Below are positions 23,499 to 32,704 of a DNA stretch of 64,000 nt, one piece after another (the stretch's first letter is position 1; every line of letters starts with the position of its first letter). The stretch is taken from positions 124,001 to 188,000 of the forward strand of contig CALMYQ010000101.1 of the NCBI GenBank assembly GCA_937873655.1, read 5' to 3'. The position numbers and the translations under genes are program-made. The stretch is from an uncultured Lewinella sp. GTDB taxonomy: Bacteria > Bacteroidota > Bacteroidia > Chitinophagales > Saprospiraceae. A model generated the notes under the pieces. The model had not been told where the DNA came from. It made no database searches and saw nothing but the letters and a program-made list of their open reading frames with translations.

Positions 23499-24092
23499 TC
23501 ATTGTTTTGAGAAATGCCCCCGGACTTCAGCCGGAATGATCTCCTTCAACAAAATATCCTGTTCGGGATTATTTTCTATAAAATACCAGTTTCCGGCGTC
23601 TTTTTCAGCAACGCCGAACAGGGATTTTTCCGCCAGTATCCGGAAGGTTTTGTTTTCCTTGTTGAAAGCGACATTGTCCTTTCCGAATGTCGTTTCAAAG
23701 CTCGTTTTCAGGAACGGCAGCACGTCGTCACCGTACAGGTCTCCCTCAAAGCCGATGGTCATTTCGGCGGAATAGCTGATCTGCGTGAAAAGGAGCGTAT
23801 CGAAAGGGAATACGGGTGAGATGGAATTGATTTTCATATCCTTGAACTGGATATCCATGCCGCTGTTCTCCATCTGGTCGAACAGGGCCAGCATCTCTTC
23901 CCTTGAGGCCAGGGTGAAGAGGGCCGGGTAGGTCAGGTCCAATACCCCGTTCCAGTCCTTATTGGAGGTTGCGGCAATAAACTGATCCAGCCTGGCGGTG
24001 ATGGCCGCTTCCGCTTTATCCTGGGCTGCCGCCTGCCCCGGCAGCAACAGCCAGGCGGCTAAAAACATATTGAACAGCAGGGAGCGCTTCAT
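23499..24092 (-). CDS. Secreted protein of unknown function
   Basis: A 197-residue protein with a signal peptide (MKRSLLFNMFLAAWLLLPGQAAAQ, cleavage after about residue 24). The mature part begins with helical AAITARLDQFIAATSNKDWNGVLDLTYPALF, a pattern that resembles NTF2-like or SnoaL-like periplasmic domains, followed by a strand-rich region with YSAEMTIGFEGDLYG and YFIENNPEQDILLKEIIP. The NTF2-like suggestion is weak. It is upstream of the flavoprotein gene in the same direction but separated from it by a terminator, and it lies 20 bases beyond the stop of the 24113 gene, so the latter two are likely cotranscribed. Confidence 0.78.
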   Translation of the reverse strand: MKRSLLFNMFLAAWLLLPGQAAAQDKAEAAITARLDQFIAATSNKDWNGVLDLTYPALFTLASREEMLALFDQMENSGMDIQFKDMKINSISPVFPFDTLLFTQISYSAEMTIGFEGDLYGDDVLPFLKTSFETTFGKDNVAFNKENKTFRILAEKSLFGVAEKDAGNWYFIENNPEQDILLKEIIPAEVRGHFSKQ

Positions 24093-24112
24093 TTTTTACA
24101 ATTGTACTTGGA

Positions 24113-24706
24113 TTAAAAATTATAGGTTACCCCGGCCCGGTAATCCAACGGGGATTCGATCGTATTGGACGGCTGGTTGAAATTGTACATCAGCAGCACT
24201 TCAAAACCCCAAGGCCCGCCGCCTCTGCTGGAATACCCCAACCCGACATAACCGGCCCCCCTTGTTCTGCGATCGGCCACCAGCATCTGTCCGTCGTAAG
24301 AGATCAGCGGCTCGTTCTCATAATCGTATTCCACCTGCGCGAAAAAGGTCTGAATAGGGTGAATGCGCAAAAAGGCGCCCGCGCCCCATTCCGTAGGGTT
24401 GATCTTTTCGATGCGGCCGCCGCCGAAATCAACCCGGTAATTGTAATACAGGAAATAAGCCCTCGGGCCGGCCGACAACCAGGGCAAAACCTTATAGCCG
24501 ACCATCGGAGCAAGGCCGAAAGTGAACAAACTCTCGCCGTATCCTCCGTTGAACCCCAACGTAACATGCGTGCCGTACCAGAGCCTGTACCCGAAATTGG
24601 CATCCGCATTTTTTTTGCTTGTCGTCGAAACGCCCTGTCCGTAAATCGGGCTTAAGGCACAGGCAACCACCAGGCCGAGGGCGGCGAAAAGGCATTTTTT
24701 ATTCAT
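24113..24706 (-). CDS. Outer-membrane beta-barrel-type protein
   Basis: A 197-residue protein with a signal peptide (MNKKCLFAALGLVVACALSPIYGQ, cleavage after residue 24) and a strand-rich mature part (FGYRLWYGTHVTLGFNGGYG, LSAGPRAYFLYYNYRVDFGGG, GAFLRIHPIQTFFAQVEYDYEN) ending YRAGVTYNF, which closes with an aromatic residue as outer-membrane barrels do. The start is chosen at 24706, which begins the signal peptide; an ATG two codons earlier (24712) is equally possible. A longer reading to 24760 would pass over a perfect -7 box and is not favoured. The following gene begins 20 bases downstream. Confidence 0.8.
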   Translation of the reverse strand: MNKKCLFAALGLVVACALSPIYGQGVSTTSKKNADANFGYRLWYGTHVTLGFNGGYGESLFTFGLAPMVGYKVLPWLSAGPRAYFLYYNYRVDFGGGRIEKINPTEWGAGAFLRIHPIQTFFAQVEYDYENEPLISYDGQMLVADRRTRGAGYVGLGYSSRGGGPWGFEVLLMYNFNQPSNTIESPLDYRAGVTYNF

Positions 24707-24712
24707 CTCCAT

Positions 24713-25071
24713 ATGTCTTTTGGGCAAATATAAGCCGCAATCATTAAAACGGCCGAACAAAAAAAGTATTGCAATAATGACGTTCAGGCAACTTTTCCAA
24801 ATATTCTCCTCTTTTATATTAAATTAGTCGTAAATTGCGCCGTCAAATTACAACCCGGTCTTTTGCAAAACCCCGGAAAATAACATCTACTCCGAATAAA
24901 ATTTGGATTAAATTGGGAGCGACATTCAGGGGAGGAATTCACCAACAATGCACGGTTATTCTTGAAAATGCACACCTGCCACCATTACATTCAGCATTTT
25001 ATTACCCCAACCATTAAAGCTCTCCTCTTCAAACTTGCTCTCGCAAATTAGAAATTTATTAACCATTCGAT
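24713..25071. other. Gene-free divergent region upstream of the giant repeat protein
   Basis: This 359-base AT-rich stretch separates the divergent 24113 gene and the 2369-residue gene. Near the left end it holds the -7 box of the 24113 gene (24725-24732). I see no hairpin of note and no perfect TAnnTTTG before the giant gene; TAAAATTTGG near 24897 is the nearest candidate, with one extra base. No open frame looks real. Confidence 0.55.
24725..24732 (-). promoter_or_regulatory. Promoter -7 element of the 24113 gene
   Basis: The minus strand reads TATATTTG, an exact match to TAnnTTTG, 19-26 bases before the ATG at 24706. A TTTG on the same strand is 25 bases upstream rather than 19-21, so the -33 element is imperfect. 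The leader would be only about 10-15 bases long. Confidence 0.45.
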
Positions 25072-28000
25072 ATGAAGGCAAAATTTACACTTTGCTTAGG
25101 ACTGCTCTTTTGTGCCTGGACTGTTGCGTTTTCCCAACCTGCCAATGACGATTGTTCCAACCCGCAGGTCATCAACCTGAATTCGCCCGCGCCATGCCCG
25201 TCGACAACCCCCGTAAACACGGTTGTCAACGGAACAACCACAAATGCGACGCCGATATCTCCTTATCCACTGCTGCAATGTACCAACGGCGACCAGAACG
25301 ACGGCCCTGCCGCAGAAGTCTGGTACTCCTTTGTGGGTGTTTCCAACGTCATTGATATCATTGTCAACGGCTTGCATACCCCCAATGTGATCTTGTTCAG
25401 GGGGACGGATTGCTCCTTCCTCACGCCGCAGGATTGCGACCGGGGCTCCAACGGCACACTTACCTTAACTCAGAATATTCTGGTAGGTGAAACCTATTAT
25501 CTAATGGTTTCCGGCGGAGATATCAGCGACCAGGGCAACTTCACCCTCACCATACGAAGCAGGAACAACTGCAACCCCTGCTTGCTGGATCAAACCCTGA
25601 CCGTTTCGCCTCCGCCCATTAACGGCACCTATTCATCGGGCCAGGAAGTGACGGTCTGCATGACCATCAACGACTGGGACGTCACCTCAACCATCGAATG
25701 GCTCCATGCTGTAACCGTTCAGTTCGGCCCGGGTTGGGATGTCACCTCCCTGCTCCCGCAACCCCCGGCTCCCTGTACCGCTACCGGCGACTGGCACTGG
25801 TACGACTCCTGGGTCAGCTCAAATACAGGGCAGGTCTTCGGACCGGGGTTCGCCTTCGACTCAAGCCAGGGCGGGCCCTTTGACGGCAACCCCGGCAACA
25901 ACTGGGGGGACCCCTGCCAGAACCCCGGCGGAGGAGATTTTCCGATCACCTTCTGCTGGACGGTTTCAGTTTCTGACTGTATGGACACCGGCGGCCCCAA
26001 CTTCACCGGAAACGACCTGAGCATGGTCATAGAGATCTGGTCGGACGGCGATTCCGGCTCCTGGACCCAAACCGGTTGCAACTCGGGGTTCACCTTCAAC
26101 TTTCTGGCATCGGTGGTTTGTTGCTCCGGGATCGAACCCATTGCCGTACCGACACCGACCTCCTGCCCCGGCGCCAACGACGGCAGCATTCAGATCGATC
26201 CGCTCGGCGGCACTTACCAGTACTATGTTTTCTATAATAACGGATCCACACCCATCACCACCATACCGCCTACCAGCAATATTGTCGACCTCAATAACCT
26301 GGCTACGGGCAGTTACAGTATTGTAGCTGTTGACATCGCGAGCGGTTGCAACCTCAGCGTCAACCCGCAGCCGGTGGTCATTACGGACGGTGACCCGCCG
26401 CAGGCCTTCCCGGACGCGGATACCCCCTGCCCGGGCAATCCGTTCACCCTCACCGGCAGTACAGACGGCTTTGGGTCGAATATTCAATACCACTGGACCG
26501 GCCCCGGAGGCTTTAACCAGAACGGTCAAGTCGTCCATCCGACCCAGGCCGGCACCTATACGCTCGTGGTTACGGTTGACGGCTGCCAGTCGGAACCGCA
26601 GACCGTCAATGCCCAATTCGTCGATTTCTTCATTGAGGCCCAGGCCAGCCAGACATCGGTATGCGTAGGCGCCAGCGTCGAATTTGCCGCCCTCGGTACC
26701 GGCATTACCAGCGTTCAGTGGATCAATACCAATACCGGTCAGGTGCTTGGCACCAGCAACCCGTTCGATTATACGTTCACGCAGACCGACCTGGCCGACA
26801 GTCCGATCACCATCCAGGCGGTGGCTACCGATGTCAATGGCTGCGAAGCCACTGACGACCTGGTGATCACCGTGAACCCTTTGTCGGAGATCACCCTGGA
26901 TGTACAAGGCACCTGGTGCGTGGGCAGTACGATAACCGTGACCGCCAGCGGTGCGCAGTCCTATTTCTGGGAAGACGGCCTGTCGGACAACCCGAGATTC
27001 TTTGTCATCGACCAACCCGGGCCGTTCCAGTTCCAGATCTTCGGCCAGGATGCCAACGGTTGCCAGGCGGAAGGTTTACTGGATATTTATATCGACCCCT
27101 CTCCTACCGTTTCCATCAACGCCTCTGCTACCACCATTTGCAAAGGCGAATCGGTGACGCTGACCGGGGTCGGGGCAAACTCATACAGCTGGAGTACCGG
27201 CGCCAACAACACGCCCTCCATCACCATTACGCCCATGACCACGACCATCGTCTCGGTTCTGGGCACCAACCTGGCCGGCTGTTCAGATGATGCCGAAGTC
27301 ACCATTACGGTGGTAGACCCGATCACCGCGCCTGTTGTCAGTTGCGGCGCAGCAACGCCAAATTCCGTGTCATTTACCTGGCCTGCCGTCACCGGAGCAA
27401 CCGGCTATAATGTTACGGTCAACAGCGGCCAGACCGGGACCCTGACCGGCACCACCTACTCGGTTACAGGCCTTGCACCCGGTACGCCGGTAAGCATCAC
27501 AGTTGTGGCGATCAGCCCGAACCCGGCCTGCCCGAACCCGTCGACCACCATCACCTGTAATTCCGTAGACTGCCCCATGGAAACGATTGCCATCACACCG
27601 GTGGCAGATATCTGTTTTGAGGCCGGGCTTCCCGTGATCGATCTGGAAGCAACCATTACCGGCGGCATGGCCGGCACGGATAGCTGGAGCGGCCCCGGCA
27701 TAACCAACCCGGCAACCGGAATATTTAATGTTGATACGGCCGGTGTCGGCAACCACCAGATCATTTTTACTCACGCGGAAGGGCTTTGCGTTTACACGGA
27801 TACCACCGTTATCCGGATATTCGACATCCCGACCGCCGGCCTTTCCATCGCCGACGCGCAGATCTGCAATAACCAGTCCACAACCGTGACCTTTACCGGA
27901 ACGGCCGGCGCCGGCGCTACCTACACCTGGGATTTCGGCGGCGGTATTGCCGATCCCGGTACCGGCCCCGGCCCGCATCAGGTCAACTGGACTGCGTCCG

Positions 28001-31000
28001 GCCCTAAAACGGTTACCGTCAGCGTTACGGAGAACGGCTGCACATCCGAGACCGCCAGCGCCTCCATCGACATTACCGACGCGCTTACGCCGCCGGCAAT
28101 CGCATGCGGCAATGCCACAACCACTTCCGCTGAATTCACCTGGGGCCCCGTTGCCGGATCGACCGGATTCACCGTCAACGTCATTTCAGGCCCCACCGGT
28201 ACCCTCAACGGCAATACCTACACGGTCACCGGGCTTTCACCCGGTCAGTCGGTCGAAATCCAGGTAGTCGCGGAAACGGATGATCCGTGCGGTTCTGTTT
28301 CCAGCAATTTCACCTGCAGCGCATTGCCTTGCCCGGATTTCGTATTTGATATTACCCCGGTCGATCCGATCTGCCTGGGCGCTTCCTCTCCGCCGGTTAC
28401 GCTGGCGGCCACTGTGACAGGCGGAACCGGCGGAGGCGCCATGACCTGGAGCGGACCGGGTGTGACCGGCAATTCCTTCAATCCGCAGACGGCGGGTGCA
28501 GGCAACCATACCCTCACGGTTACGTATGCAGAAGGCCCGTGTACCGAAAGCGAAGATATCGTTGTTCAGGTCTTTGCTGCCCCGGTGGCAGGGTTTGCGT
28601 TCTCGCAATCGCCCGCTTGTATCAACCAACCGGTGACGATTACTTTTAACGGAACGGTAAGCGATCCGAATACGGCATCCTTTACCTGGAATTTCAACGG
28701 CGGCACGGCCAACCCCAATTCAGGCGCCGGCCCGATTGATGTTACCTGGGCAACCGCCGGTCAAAAAACCGTGACCCTGACCGTAACGGAAAACGGCTGC
28801 ACCTCTGCGGTGTTCAGTCAGAATATTACCATTCAGAATCCGATGCCGGAGCCTGTCGTCAGTTGCATCCCAAGCCCTTCATCCATTGAATTCAGCTGGG
28901 CTGACGTACCGGGTGCGACCGGATATCAGGTCACCGTGCTCAGCGGCCCGGCCGGCGTACAAAGCGGCAACACCTATACCGTGACCGGACTGGTGCCCGG
29001 TGATATGGTCGAAATCCAGGTTACGGCGCTCGGCAACGGCCCCTGCGGCAACAGCGTAGGCATGGGTTCCTGCACCGCCGAAGACTGCCCGGACATCACC
29101 CTGGCGATCGATCCGGTAGCGCCGATCTGTCTGGATGCTTCCGCAACAGCCATTAACCTGAACGGAACCGTCACCGGCGGAGACCGCACCGGCGCCGAAA
29201 GCTGGACCGGCACCGGCGTCAGCCCCCAAGGGGGTTTTACACCTTCTGCCGCAGGCCCGGGAAGCCATATCATCACGTTCAGATACCAACAGGGGAACTG
29301 CCCCTATAATGTGTCCATTACCATTGTGGTGAATGAGCAGCCTTCTTCAACGTTCACGGCGGATCAGTCCGTTTGCGCGGGTGACCCCATCACCGTTACC
29401 TATACCGGCGGCGCCGACCCCGGAGCTACTTACAACTGGGATTTCGACGGCGGAACAGTGGTCAGCGGAACCGGCGCCGGTCCGTACACGATCAGCTGGC
29501 CGACCGGGGGGGGCAAGCAAATTGAGCTCGTGGTGATTGAAAACAATTGCCCGTCCGTCAGCTCCAGCGTAGCTGTGGAGGTGGCTGATCCCATCGCAGC
29601 GCCGGTGATCAGTTGCGAAACCACCACAACTTCAATCAATTTCACCTGGCCGGCGGTGACAGGCGCTACCGGCTATACGGTTAATGTGCTGACCGGCCAG
29701 ACCGGCACGCAAAATGGCAACAGCTACCTCATTACGGGGCTGATGCCGGAGGAGACGGCTACCATTGTCGTGACGGCTCAAACAGCCAATATCTGCGGCC
29801 CGTCCATGACCGAGCAAACCTGTTCGGCGGATCCCTGTCCCTCGATCACGGTGACGCCTCAGGCCCCCGGGGCGCTGTGCGCTGACAGCGACATACAAAC
29901 CCTGACGGCTAACATTACCGGCGGAGCGGGCGGCGGAACCCTGACCTGGGCCGGAACCGGCGTGACCGACCCGTCAGGTACTTTCGACCCGGCCATGGTT
30001 TCCGGCACAACAACGGTGACGGCGACCTATGTGGAAGGCGTATGCTCGTATACAGCAGACCTCGACATTTCGGTCAATCCGGTACCTGTAGCTTCCTTTA
30101 CGGCAGCCGGCCCTGCGTGTACCGGGCAGGATGTCATGGTGACCTTTGACGGCGCCGCCGGTGCGGGCGCTGTTTACGACTGGAATTTCGACGGGGGTAC
30201 CGTTGCCAGCGGAACCGGTCAAGGGCCTTATGCTGTCTCCTGGCCGACGGCAGGCGCCAAAACCATTTCGCTGACCGTGACCGAAAACGGTTGCGTATCC
30301 GCTGCATTTACGGCCACAGTTGACATCGAGGCGCCGTTAACAACGCCCCAGGTCTTCTGCCTGGAAACCAGCACCAGCAGCATCACCTACGGCTGGCACC
30401 CGGTAGCGGGCGCACAAGGGTATGAGGTAACCGTCGTGGATGGCCCGCAGGGCGTGCTTTCCGATACGACTTATACCATCAATAACCTGACGCCCAACCA
30501 GGAAATCACGATACAGGTCGTGGCGACCGGCAGCGGCGCCTGCGGCAACAGTTCGCCGGGCTCAGCCACCTGCATAGCCAACAACTGCCTGCCGCTGAGC
30601 CTGAATCTCTCCCCTTCCGTTACCTTATGTGAAGGCAGTTCAACTCAGCTGACTTTTGATTTCAATACCGCAAGCGCCGGGCCGTTTGAGGTTACCTATT
30701 CCATCAACGGAGCCCAGCAAGCGCCCATAACGCTCTCGGACAACGGAGTTGTGCCGTTCAATAACGTGACGGACAATATCTCATTGGTCGTCATCTCCAT
30801 CCTGGACCTGAGCGATGCGAATTGTACCTATCCCGGCAATGCCGCCTGGGACCTGACGGTCAATCAATCCGTGGATGCGGGCATAGCCGGGGAACCCGTC
30901 CGCTTCTGCCAGGGCGAAGGACAGACCGTGCTTTTGAGTGACCTGCTTGAAGGCGCGCAAACCGGAGGGGTATGGACGGAAACCTCCGCCGTGCGGTCGA

Positions 31001-32181
31001 CGGGCGGCGCTTTCAATGCAGCCGGCGGTACGTTCAACCCGGTCAATCAACTCCCTGCAACCTACACCTTCCTGTACCACCTGGATGCGGGCGACCCTTG
31101 TCCGGATGACGAAACAACGGTCACCGTGATCATTGAGCCGACGCCGAAAGCCGTGGCCGGAGAGGATCAGCTGCTGACCTGCGACATCAGCCTGGTTAGC
31201 CTGGGCGGCAACAGTTCGTCCGGTAACGGCATAACGTATGCCTGGTCCTCCGGCAATCCGGATGTGGTCATTTCGGATCCGACCAGCCCGCTGATCGATG
31301 TCAGTCAGGCCGGCGTTTACACACTGACCGTGACCAATGACCTGGGCTGTTCTTCAACGGACTCTGTAGAGGTTACTTCCGAAAACGCCTCGCCTGTGGC
31401 CTCGCTCTCCATTTCGCAGATCAGCTGCTTCCAGGCAAATGACGGCGCGATAACAGTAGATGGGGTTCAGGGCGGAACGCCGCCCTACCAGTTCAGCTTC
31501 AACGGCGGTCCTTTCAATGGACAGACCCATTTCGCCTTCCTCGGCCCTGCAGCCTACACCGTAGTGGTTCGCGACCAAAACGGTTGCTCTTCGGAGGTGT
31601 CCATCAATCTCACCCAACCGGAGGAGTTGACGGTTACCCTGGTAACGGACCTGGAAGCGGGGCAGAATACCATCGAGAACGGGGATGAAATCACGCTCAG
31701 GGCCGTTTTTGATCCGAATGTGGTGCTGGATACGATCATCTGGAAACCCGATTCCCTGGCGTTGGGCAATAACCCGACCTCCATTTCGGTCATGCCGACG
31801 GAGACGACCCAGTTTTCTGTGACAATTGTTGATGAAAACGGATGCAGCGATTCGGACGACGAGACCATTTTTGTCCGGAAGGTGCGGCCTGTTTACATAC
31901 CGAGCGCTTTCTCGCCCAACAATGACGGATTCAATGATATTTTCTATATCCAGGCGAGGGATAACTCCGTTACCAGGATCAAATCCTTCCTGATCTTCAA
32001 CCGTTGGGGCGAAAACATGATGGAGTTGTATGATTTCCAACCGAATGACCCCGGCTACGGGTGGGACGGCAAACACCGGAGCAGGCCTATGAATCCCGGC
32101 GTATACGTTTATTTTGCCGAGATCGAATTCACGGATGGAGAGGTCATTCTGTATAAGGGAGACGTCAACCTCCTGAAATAA
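25072..32181 (+). CDS. Giant secreted repeat protein with a gliding-motility-type (T9SS type B) C-terminus
   Basis: A 2369-residue surface protein. Signal peptide (1-21, ending VAFSQ); a jellyroll-like N-terminal domain (about 22-165) containing EVWYSFVG and GETYYLMVSGG; a Trp- and Gly-rich domain (about 170-355); several Ig/PKD-like domains (360-750); then a 250-residue unit repeated four times from residue 754 (starts at 754, 1008, 1261 and 1511, fifth partial at 1759). Each unit is a fibronectin-III-like domain (SFTWPAVTGATGY), an Ig-like part (ITGG, SGPG) and a PKD-like part (YTWDF, TVTENGC). Further beta-sandwich domains and SprB-like repeats (FQANDGAITVDG, GGTPPYQFSFNGG) follow. The last 95 residues are the gliding-motility-associated domain (VYIPSAFSPNNDGFND, FNRWGE, GWDGK, YKGDVNLLK). 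It should be exported and held on the surface, acting as an adhesin or motility fibre. It carries no catalytic motif. Confidence 0.96.
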   Translation: MKAKFTLCLGLLFCAWTVAFSQPANDDCSNPQVINLNSPAPCPSTTPVNTVVNGTTTNATPISPYPLLQCTNGDQNDGPAAEVWYSFVGVSNVIDIIVNGLHTPNVILFRGTDCSFLTPQDCDRGSNGTLTLTQNILVGETYYLMVSGGDISDQGNFTLTIRSRNNCNPCLLDQTLTVSPPPINGTYSSGQEVTVCMTINDWDVTSTIEWLHAVTVQFGPGWDVTSLLPQPPAPCTATGDWHWYDSWVSSNTGQVFGPGFAFDSSQGGPFDGNPGNNWGDPCQNPGGGDFPITFCWTVSVSDCMDTGGPNFTGNDLSMVIEIWSDGDSGSWTQTGCNSGFTFNFLASVVCCSGIEPIAVPTPTSCPGANDGSIQIDPLGGTYQYYVFYNNGSTPITTIPPTSNIVDLNNLATGSYSIVAVDIASGCNLSVNPQPVVITDGDPPQAFPDADTPCPGNPFTLTGSTDGFGSNIQYHWTGPGGFNQNGQVVHPTQAGTYTLVVTVDGCQSEPQTVNAQFVDFFIEAQASQTSVCVGASVEFAALGTGITSVQWINTNTGQVLGTSNPFDYTFTQTDLADSPITIQAVATDVNGCEATDDLVITVNPLSEITLDVQGTWCVGSTITVTASGAQSYFWEDGLSDNPRFFVIDQPGPFQFQIFGQDANGCQAEGLLDIYIDPSPTVSINASATTICKGESVTLTGVGANSYSWSTGANNTPSITITPMTTTIVSVLGTNLAGCSDDAEVTITVVDPITAPVVSCGAATPNSVSFTWPAVTGATGYNVTVNSGQTGTLTGTTYSVTGLAPGTPVSITVVAISPNPACPNPSTTITCNSVDCPMETIAITPVADICFEAGLPVIDLEATITGGMAGTDSWSGPGITNPATGIFNVDTAGVGNHQIIFTHAEGLCVYTDTTVIRIFDIPTAGLSIADAQICNNQSTTVTFTGTAGAGATYTWDFGGGIADPGTGPGPHQVNWTASGPKTVTVSVTENGCTSETASASIDITDALTPPAIACGNATTTSAEFTWGPVAGSTGFTVNVISGPTGTLNGNTYTVTGLSPGQSVEIQVVAETDDPCGSVSSNFTCSALPCPDFVFDITPVDPICLGASSPPVTLAATVTGGTGGGAMTWSGPGVTGNSFNPQTAGAGNHTLTVTYAEGPCTESEDIVVQVFAAPVAGFAFSQSPACINQPVTITFNGTVSDPNTASFTWNFNGGTANPNSGAGPIDVTWATAGQKTVTLTVTENGCTSAVFSQNITIQNPMPEPVVSCIPSPSSIEFSWADVPGATGYQVTVLSGPAGVQSGNTYTVTGLVPGDMVEIQVTALGNGPCGNSVGMGSCTAEDCPDITLAIDPVAPICLDASATAINLNGTVTGGDRTGAESWTGTGVSPQGGFTPSAAGPGSHIITFRYQQGNCPYNVSITIVVNEQPSSTFTADQSVCAGDPITVTYTGGADPGATYNWDFDGGTVVSGTGAGPYTISWPTGGGKQIELVVIENNCPSVSSSVAVEVADPIAAPVISCETTTTSINFTWPAVTGATGYTVNVLTGQTGTQNGNSYLITGLMPEETATIVVTAQTANICGPSMTEQTCSADPCPSITVTPQAPGALCADSDIQTLTANITGGAGGGTLTWAGTGVTDPSGTFDPAMVSGTTTVTATYVEGVCSYTADLDISVNPVPVASFTAAGPACTGQDVMVTFDGAAGAGAVYDWNFDGGTVASGTGQGPYAVSWPTAGAKTISLTVTENGCVSAAFTATVDIEAPLTTPQVFCLETSTSSITYGWHPVAGAQGYEVTVVDGPQGVLSDTTYTINNLTPNQEITIQVVATGSGACGNSSPGSATCIANNCLPLSLNLSPSVTLCEGSSTQLTFDFNTASAGPFEVTYSINGAQQAPITLSDNGVVPFNNVTDNISLVVISILDLSDANCTYPGNAAWDLTVNQSVDAGIAGEPVRFCQGEGQTVLLSDLLEGAQTGGVWTETSAVRSTGGAFNAAGGTFNPVNQLPATYTFLYHLDAGDPCPDDETTVTVIIEPTPKAVAGEDQLLTCDISLVSLGGNSSSGNGITYAWSSGNPDVVISDPTSPLIDVSQAGVYTLTVTNDLGCSSTDSVEVTSENASPVASLSISQISCFQANDGAITVDGVQGGTPPYQFSFNGGPFNGQTHFAFLGPAAYTVVVRDQNGCSSEVSINLTQPEELTVTLVTDLEAGQNTIENGDEITLRAVFDPNVVLDTIIWKPDSLALGNNPTSISVMPTETTQFSVTIVDENGCSDSDDETIFVRKVRPVYIPSAFSPNNDGFNDIFYIQARDNSVTRIKSFLIFNRWGENMMELYDFQPNDPGYGWDGKHRSRPMNPGVYVYFAEIEFTDGEVILYKGDVNLLK
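27331..30345 (+). repeat. Tandem repeat of about 750 bp inside the giant gene
   Basis: Four units start at 27331, 28093, 28852 and 29602 (spacing 762, 759 and 750 bases), and a partial fifth starts at 30346. Each encodes the FN3-Ig-PKD block and begins with a Pro-x-(Ile/Val/Phe)-x-Cys motif. The units have drifted at the DNA level, so expansion is not very recent. Confidence 0.85.
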
Positions 32182-32202
32182 GGTTCCTTATCCCACAGGC
32201 GG

Positions 32203-32242
32203 AATGCTCCGGCCCGCGTTTGCAGGCCGGAGCATTTTTTTT
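32203..32242 (+). terminator. Intrinsic terminator of the giant gene
   Basis: Perfect 12-bp arms AATGCTCCGGCC (32203-32214) and GGCCGGAGCATT (32225-32236), a 10-base loop and a T-run to 32242, starting 22 bases after the stop codon. Confidence 0.95.
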
Positions 32243-32341
32243 CCGGTTATGCGCAGAATATCAGATGCGGCGACAGGTATCGGTCAAACCCCCTTTTTTT
32301 GTAAATAGTTCTACAAATACACAAATACTGCTTTTAGAAAT

Positions 32342-32373
32342 GCCGCCAATGCCCATTCAGCTTGGCGGCTTTT
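32342..32373 (+). terminator. Possible second terminator
   Basis: Perfect 8-bp arms GCCGCCAA (32342-32349) and TTGGCGGC (32362-32369), a 12-base loop and TTTT. The T-run is short. It may be a back-up for the giant gene or may end a short unrecognised transcript. Confidence 0.5.
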
Positions 32374-32704
32374 GAAATCCTTTCGCCTGAAAACATGTAA
32401 TACCGTGCCATTGCAAGCTGCGTCGGGACCACAAACCAGTTCCGGCGCATATTTACCTGTCAGTGTTCTTTTTATTTGGATCAAATCTTAATAAAGTCTG
32501 GAAAACTGTCTATCTTGACAGGCAGAATGTTCATATGAAATCCGCAGAATTCCAATCGTAAAACGCTCTGTCCGTCCAATCACTTAACCGGTTTGAAGTA
32601 CGAAAGGCTGAATGCCCTGAAATTGCTGCAATTTTCATTGCTGCTTCAGCGTATGACCCATCCTTTGCCCTGGCAGAGGTTTTTTGAATACTCAAATTTT
32701 CGCC

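Larger units (their letters stand above)
32182..32704. other. Gene-free region with one strong and one weak terminator
   Basis: After the terminator of the giant gene (32203-32242) come an AT-rich segment with a T-run (about 32290-32298), a weaker terminator-like hairpin at 32342-32373, and 330 bases of leader before the next gene. A small hairpin CTGTCtatcttGACAG lies near 32507. Open frames here are short and unconvincing. Confidence 0.6.

Noticed and set aside
25966-27015. A 349-codon minus frame within the giant repeat gene
   Set aside because: It is a shadow of a repetitive, biased coding sequence with no identifiable domain.
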